From positions 1 through 11,815 of the forward strand of contig NW_013651865.1 of NCBI RefSeq assembly GCF_000499385.1: a stretch of 11,815 nucleotides of DNA. Reading direction: 5' to 3'. Shown here in pieces: positions 8,398 through 11,815 of this stretch. The position numbers and the translations under genes were made by a program. Each line of letters opens with the position of its first letter. The stretch's first letter is position 1. Origin of the DNA: Eimeria necatrix. Lineage: Eukaryota; Apicomplexa; Conoidasida; Eucoccidiorida; Eimeriidae. Below the pieces are notes generated by a model. That model saw nothing but the letters and a program-made list of their open reading frames with translations. It had not been told where the DNA came from and did not search any database.

Positions 8398-8529
8398 CTT
8401 TTTACCACCGTAGAAATTCTCAGCATAGATGGTGTGAACAACATCACAAGCAAGATTAAGAACAAAGGCGCCAAGGGTCGCAGCAAAGTCTCAATTGGCA
8501 AGCCAGGTATTTTCGTGCACAAACAGTTG
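8398..8529 (+). CDS. Candidate internal exon (44 codons), lysine-rich unknown protein
   Basis: This is the best exon candidate in the window. It is preceded by a strong pyrimidine tract (GGTTTTTTGTTTTTTCCCCGTCAG, read in two parts around 8374-8397) and ends at a good donor, CAGTTG|GTAAGG, at 8530. Only one of the three plus-strand frames is open. It begins LFTTVEILSIDGVNNITSK and continues with a basic segment (KIKNKGAKGRSKVSIGKPG), ending VHKQL. The length of 132 nt keeps phase 0 at both ends, matching the GAG end of 8234-8246. An earlier donor, CCAG|GTATTT at 8507, would shorten it to 109 nt. The basic, glycine-containing stretch suggests nucleic-acid or chromatin contact, but that is inference only. 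I do not recognise a family, and no downstream exon could be assigned within the window. Confidence 0.45.
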
Positions 8530-8764
8530 GTAAGGATTAGTGGAAGCGCACAACGAGAAAGTACAAAAAAAGTCTAGCTTGCTAATGGCCATTCCATCAT
8601 CTTGCGTGAGTTGCGTTTAGCTTGAGTTTCCATGCAAATGGGCACGCTGGCATCGTAGGTGACACATCCCTATCCTGACGTGGGGTTGCAACATTTCCTT
8701 GAACCAATTCTGTCAGCATCTGTCTCCAAAATGCCTTGTTTTATAGTTTGGAAGCGCTGCAGAA

Positions 8765-8801
8765 GTTAAGCCTTGACAGTTGACAGTTAAGCCTTGACAG
8801 T
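8765..8801 (+). repeat. Short tandem repeat, 21-bp period, 1.8 copies
   Basis: GTTAAGCCTTGACAGT occurs at 8765-8780 and again at 8786-8801, with TGACA between, so the period is 21. The TGACAG word recurs within it. It is a small slippage-type duplication with no assigned role. Confidence 0.9.
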
Positions 8802-8860
8802 CCAAGCTTCAGTTGGCAGCTGCGTTTGATGACTTCAACGCAAGTATGAGCGCATGGCCG
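8796..8860 (+). repeat. Possible degenerate fragment of the C/D repeat
   Basis: The stretch GACAGTCCAAGCTTCAGTTG followed by GCAGCTGCGTTT resembles GACAGTGCAAGCTCCAGCTG followed by GAGACTGCGTTT in copy C (about 10199-10230) and the matching part of copy D. Weak resemblance continues into GCAAG..AGCGCAT. The match is short and imperfect, so it may be coincidence. Confidence 0.3.
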
Positions 8861-9602
8861 TCTTCGCGCTTTGCAGATCTCAAGAGCTCTGACACAGTTT
8901 TGTGCAGTACATATTAAGTGCGACTTGCGCACGTCGGAATCGTCTGATCGAAGGATGTATGTCGCGCGCAAAGAATAGCATGGTAAACACTAAAGTACAT
9001 GGATGCTCTCTTCCGGTCAGCAGAGAGTTGCATAGAGCTACCGTTCGGTTTTTTCTATTTCACAGCCGCTGCGCCACCATTTCTGACGAGACGTAAAACA
9101 TAGGGGCCTCGAAGCAAGAAGAAATAGAGCTTCAAATTACCTGCATTGAAATTGATCAGGACGTGCGACATACAGCCAATATCGACGCATCAATAGCAGT
9201 CGATAACCGTCTATTATCTACTCATATTTGCACTAAAAGACGATGCTCTTTCTTACAAAATACCGCTTTGCTGTCCGCCTGATTATTTTGTACGATATTC
9301 TGTCCGAGGCGTCGAGATGTTTTGCCTTTTGCATCGGGTTAGACACATAGGCGGCTCGCCAGCGATGCTTGCTGTTTGTTGAACGGTTTAACATTCCTGC
9401 TTTTGCTCCATTCAGTCCAGGTAGCTTAGGTCTGTTCCTCTAATTGGAGCATCACATTGTTGTGGAAATACCGGGGCGCCGTTTTTACAGGAAGATATGG
9501 TAACGTGTCAATAACTGAAAAATACATACACTTCGTGGACTGTCTTGCAACAGTACGTGAGTGCTTCCCACCACGAACATCAAGTGGACAGTGAAGAAAG
9601 CT

Positions 9603-10280
9603 TCACGCATGGTGGGAGCTGGACCTGCTTTTCTAGATGGTTTCATGTCATATAGCCTACAAGGGTCACTCTGTGCATTAACGTATTCATTGGAGGCCAA
9701 AGGGCTCGCGAAGGGTTGTTGGCAGAAATTGTGTAACTGCATCGTGCCTAAGTTACACTCTTTGCGCGACCCAATTGCATCGAGCGAATAAGAGGGAGAC
9801 TTTATAGGAATCGCGCGTTATCGGGCTTTCATACGTGTGGTACTTCGCAGGCTCTGGAGAAGAAAAGAATTCTCACAAGCAAACTGCCTTTCCTTCTCTA
9901 TGAAGAAACAGTACTGGGAGGCTGAAGGCGGCTTTTGCTATTCTTTAGAAAGTAAGATCAGGGCATGAGCGAATATTGGAGGAACACAGCAACGCAGTCT
10001 ACCGATTACCATCAAGACAGTCACGCAGCGCATTTCTTGAGATCGTTTATCTGTGAGCATACTGCGCACTTCCTCTAATTGTTGGAAAAGTGTACACGCA
10101 GGCGCCTTTGATGACAAGCGACGACAGGCTCTTCCTGCCAGCACATTTTTTCCAGAAAGCCGTTTTAGCGGTTGAAACTTCGCACAAGTTTAGTCATGAC
10201 AGTGCAAGCTCCAGCTGGAGACTGCGTTTTTTGGCAATAAGGCAAGCACTAGCGCATAACTGTCATGTTAGTGAGCGTTT
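9603..10280 (+). repeat. Diverged ~680-bp direct repeat, copy C
   Basis: This segment aligns with 10980-11664 in the same orientation, at an offset of about 1377 rising to 1384 through indels. The first part is clearly related but heavily substituted. The block around 10000-10255 is better preserved, including CCATCAAGACAGTCACGCAG, ACGCAGGCGCCTTTGATGAC and GAAACTTCGCACAAGTTTAG. The 12-bp palindrome CTCCAGCTGGAG (10209-10220) is intact in both copies. Both copies share the reading MxGAGPAFL at their left end (ATGGTGGGAGCTGGACC here), but copy D has a stop right after it. No terminal inverted repeats or poly-A tail were seen. It is probably an old repeat family of unknown class. Confidence 0.88.
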
Positions 10281-10979
10281 TCAAATCCAAAGTGCGTGGC
10301 TGATTCCCATAGAATGAACAGCATGAATGACATGCGCTTGCTGGACGCTTTGGTGTGAAAGAAAGTACGCACCATGCAAAAGCTATCAAAGCAAAGAACA
10401 ACCCACATGATTGGGCTCCCTAATTCGCCGAAATACGATCATTAGCTGTGAACCGCCCCGCTTTTTTTCTCGCACAAGCAGCTCTACGATTTTTGGCGAG
10501 GAAAACCGCACCAGCACTGCATGCAAGTTTACAATCAGTCAGTATGGCATTGACTCAACAATGCTGCATAAATGTTAGTTGATAGCCGTTATCTCGGAAG
10601 TTGCTGCTTGCATGCACCTAAGCGCAATGTCAAATTTTCAGGAGCCGCTTTGCTGTGTGTCTATCTACTTTGTAAGACATTCTGTTCGCTCCATCAAGAC
10701 AGTTTTGTCTCGCGTTGAACGCGCACGCAATGTACCGGCAAGAGGTGGACGCCTTCTGACGGCGTGATTTTGCCCTAGTTTCTCCATGCTTTATATTCAG
10801 CTTCGGTCTATTTGCTTGACTGGGGCGATACAAACTGTGCAAAAGATAAAAAACCATCGCAACGGATCTGCCAGGATACCAAAACAGTCACGGCTGACCA
10901 GGGGATGCAACACTGCTTCAGATTGTGTGTTTCGCCCATCGATGGCTAATCTGGCGTCAAGAATACTGTTAAGGGAGCC
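10281..10979. other. Unassigned spacer between repeats C and D
   Basis: Nearly 700 bp with no supportable gene. Overlapping frames on both strands (about 10579-10767 plus, 10630-10857 minus) have no recognisable content. A 12-base word shared with the C/D core (CCATCAAGACAG at about 10691) is too short to claim a further copy. Confidence 0.5.
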
Positions 10980-11664
10980 GCTCGCATGGCGGGCGCTGGA
11001 CCTGCTTTTCTGTAAGGGCGCCCGTCATATAGCTGGCAAGAATCACTCTGGGAGTTAGCATATTCACTGGAGGCTAAAGTTCTCTCGGACGTTTGTCGGC
11101 ACAAAATGTATAGCTAGATCCCAGCTAAGTTACTCTCTTGCGTGCATTTACTGCGTCGAGCGATTAATTGAAGGGCTTCCTAGGAATCGCGCATCATCGG
11201 GCCTTCATACGTGTGGAGCTTCGCATGCTCTGGAGAAAAAACAATGTATCGCAAGCAAACTGGGTATCCCCTTTCATGAAGAAACGATTTTGAGAGACTG
11301 AAATCTTCTGTTATTATTATTTAGAAGGTGAGTCCAAGAAGAAAGAAAATATGAGCGAACGTTGAAGTAACACAGCACCGGAGTCTATTGTTTACCATCA
11401 AGACAGTCACGCAGAGCATTTCTTGATATTGTTAATCCGTGGGCACACTGTGCACTTTCTCTAATTGTTGGGAAAATGCCTACGCAGGCGCCTTTGATGA
11501 CAAGCCACGGCGGACGTTTTCTGGCAGCACGCTGTTTCCAGAAAGCCGTTTTAATGGTTGAAACTTCGCACAAGTTTAGTCGTGGCAGTGCAAGCTCCAG
11601 CTGGAGGCTACGTTTTTCGGGAATATGGCAAGCACGAGCTCGTGACTGTATTCGTCGAGCGTTC
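10980..11664 (+). repeat. Diverged ~680-bp direct repeat, copy D
   Basis: This is the second copy of the sequence at 9603-10280. The open reading at its left end is interrupted (ATGGCGGGCGCTGGACC, then TTTTCTGTAAGG with an in-frame TAA). It carries a short TTATTATTATTTAG tract at about 11311-11324 followed by AAG|GTGAGT, where copy C reads AAAGTAAGAT. The palindrome CTCCAGCTGGAG is at 11595-11606. Beyond about 11664 the two copies no longer align. Confidence 0.88.
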
Positions 11665-11815
11665 TCGCAATGCCATGCTGTGTAAGCGTTTCTGATACCA
11701 TGAATGACTTGAGCAGTTTGTCCTTGTCGCCTCCCATTTATATGCAGGATGTACGCTCCAGTGTAACTTGTTCACCGCTGGAGCATTGTGATTCTCCAAC
11801 TGTCTAGTAAGGTAA
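11665..11815. other. Right-hand end, unassigned
   Basis: The last 150 bases hold no supportable feature. A minus-strand frame of about 63 codons overlaps the end of repeat D and is not recognisable. Confidence 0.5.

Larger units (their letters stand above)
8530..9602. other. Unassigned sequence after the candidate exon
   Basis: No gene or RNA is supportable. It contains a 21-bp-period short repeat (8765-8801) and, next to it, about 60 bases weakly similar to the C/D repeat family. If the exon at 8398-8529 is real, this is the start of a downstream intron longer than the rest of the window. Confidence 0.5.

Noticed and set aside
9090..9200. Minus-strand donor-like site (TGCAG|GTAATT, near 9140) with a short open frame
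   Set aside because: Only one splice signal could be placed and no matching acceptor or neighbouring exon was found.
1..11815. tRNA, rRNA, CRISPR array or bacterial operon
   Set aside because: No cloverleaf with a T-loop GTTCGA-type motif, no regularly spaced short repeats with spacers, and no long adjacent reading frames with ribosome binding sites were seen.

Overview
The window looks like non-coding nuclear DNA from an animal with large introns. No frame stays open beyond about 144 codons on either strand, stop codons are frequent everywhere, and there is no run of adjacent reading frames as in bacteria. There are no recognisable tRNA, rRNA, CRISPR, phage or insertion-sequence signatures. 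The base composition is near-balanced, repeats of several ages are present, and a few short segments are bounded by good splice signals. This fits an arthropod such as a tick or other arachnid, but that placement is a guess from texture only. I recognise no gene by name.

Layout. Bases 1-761 are unassigned sequence with a perfect 17-bp hairpin. Bases 762-1661 are an exact head-to-tail duplication of a 450-bp unit, with one mismatch. Bases 1662-2251 carry two further hairpins, one of them with a perfect 30-bp stem. Bases 2252-2783 are a second tandem duplication: 265 bp, identical, with two filler bases at the junction. A short candidate exon lies at 3328-3371. Bases 3781-4680 and 5019-5914 are two direct copies (A and B) of a ~900-bp sequence, diverged by several percent. 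Bases 5915-8195 show nothing I can support beyond a 14-bp palindrome. Candidate exons lie at 8234-8246 and 8398-8529. Bases 9603-10280 and 10980-11664 are two direct copies (C and D) of a ~680-bp sequence that are much more diverged, with a possible third scrap near 8796-8860.

The best coding hypothesis is a plus-strand gene whose introns cover most of the window. Exons at 3328-3371, 8234-8246 and 8398-8529 join in a single open phase and would encode a short basic, lysine-rich stretch. This is weak evidence: the exons are short, the product is not recognised, and transcript data would be needed.

The most distinctive property is layered direct duplication. Four pairs of direct repeats occur in 11.8 kb: two essentially identical, one moderately diverged and one strongly diverged. 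This suggests a locus that has duplicated segments repeatedly, although the two near-identical pairs could also be assembly artefacts.
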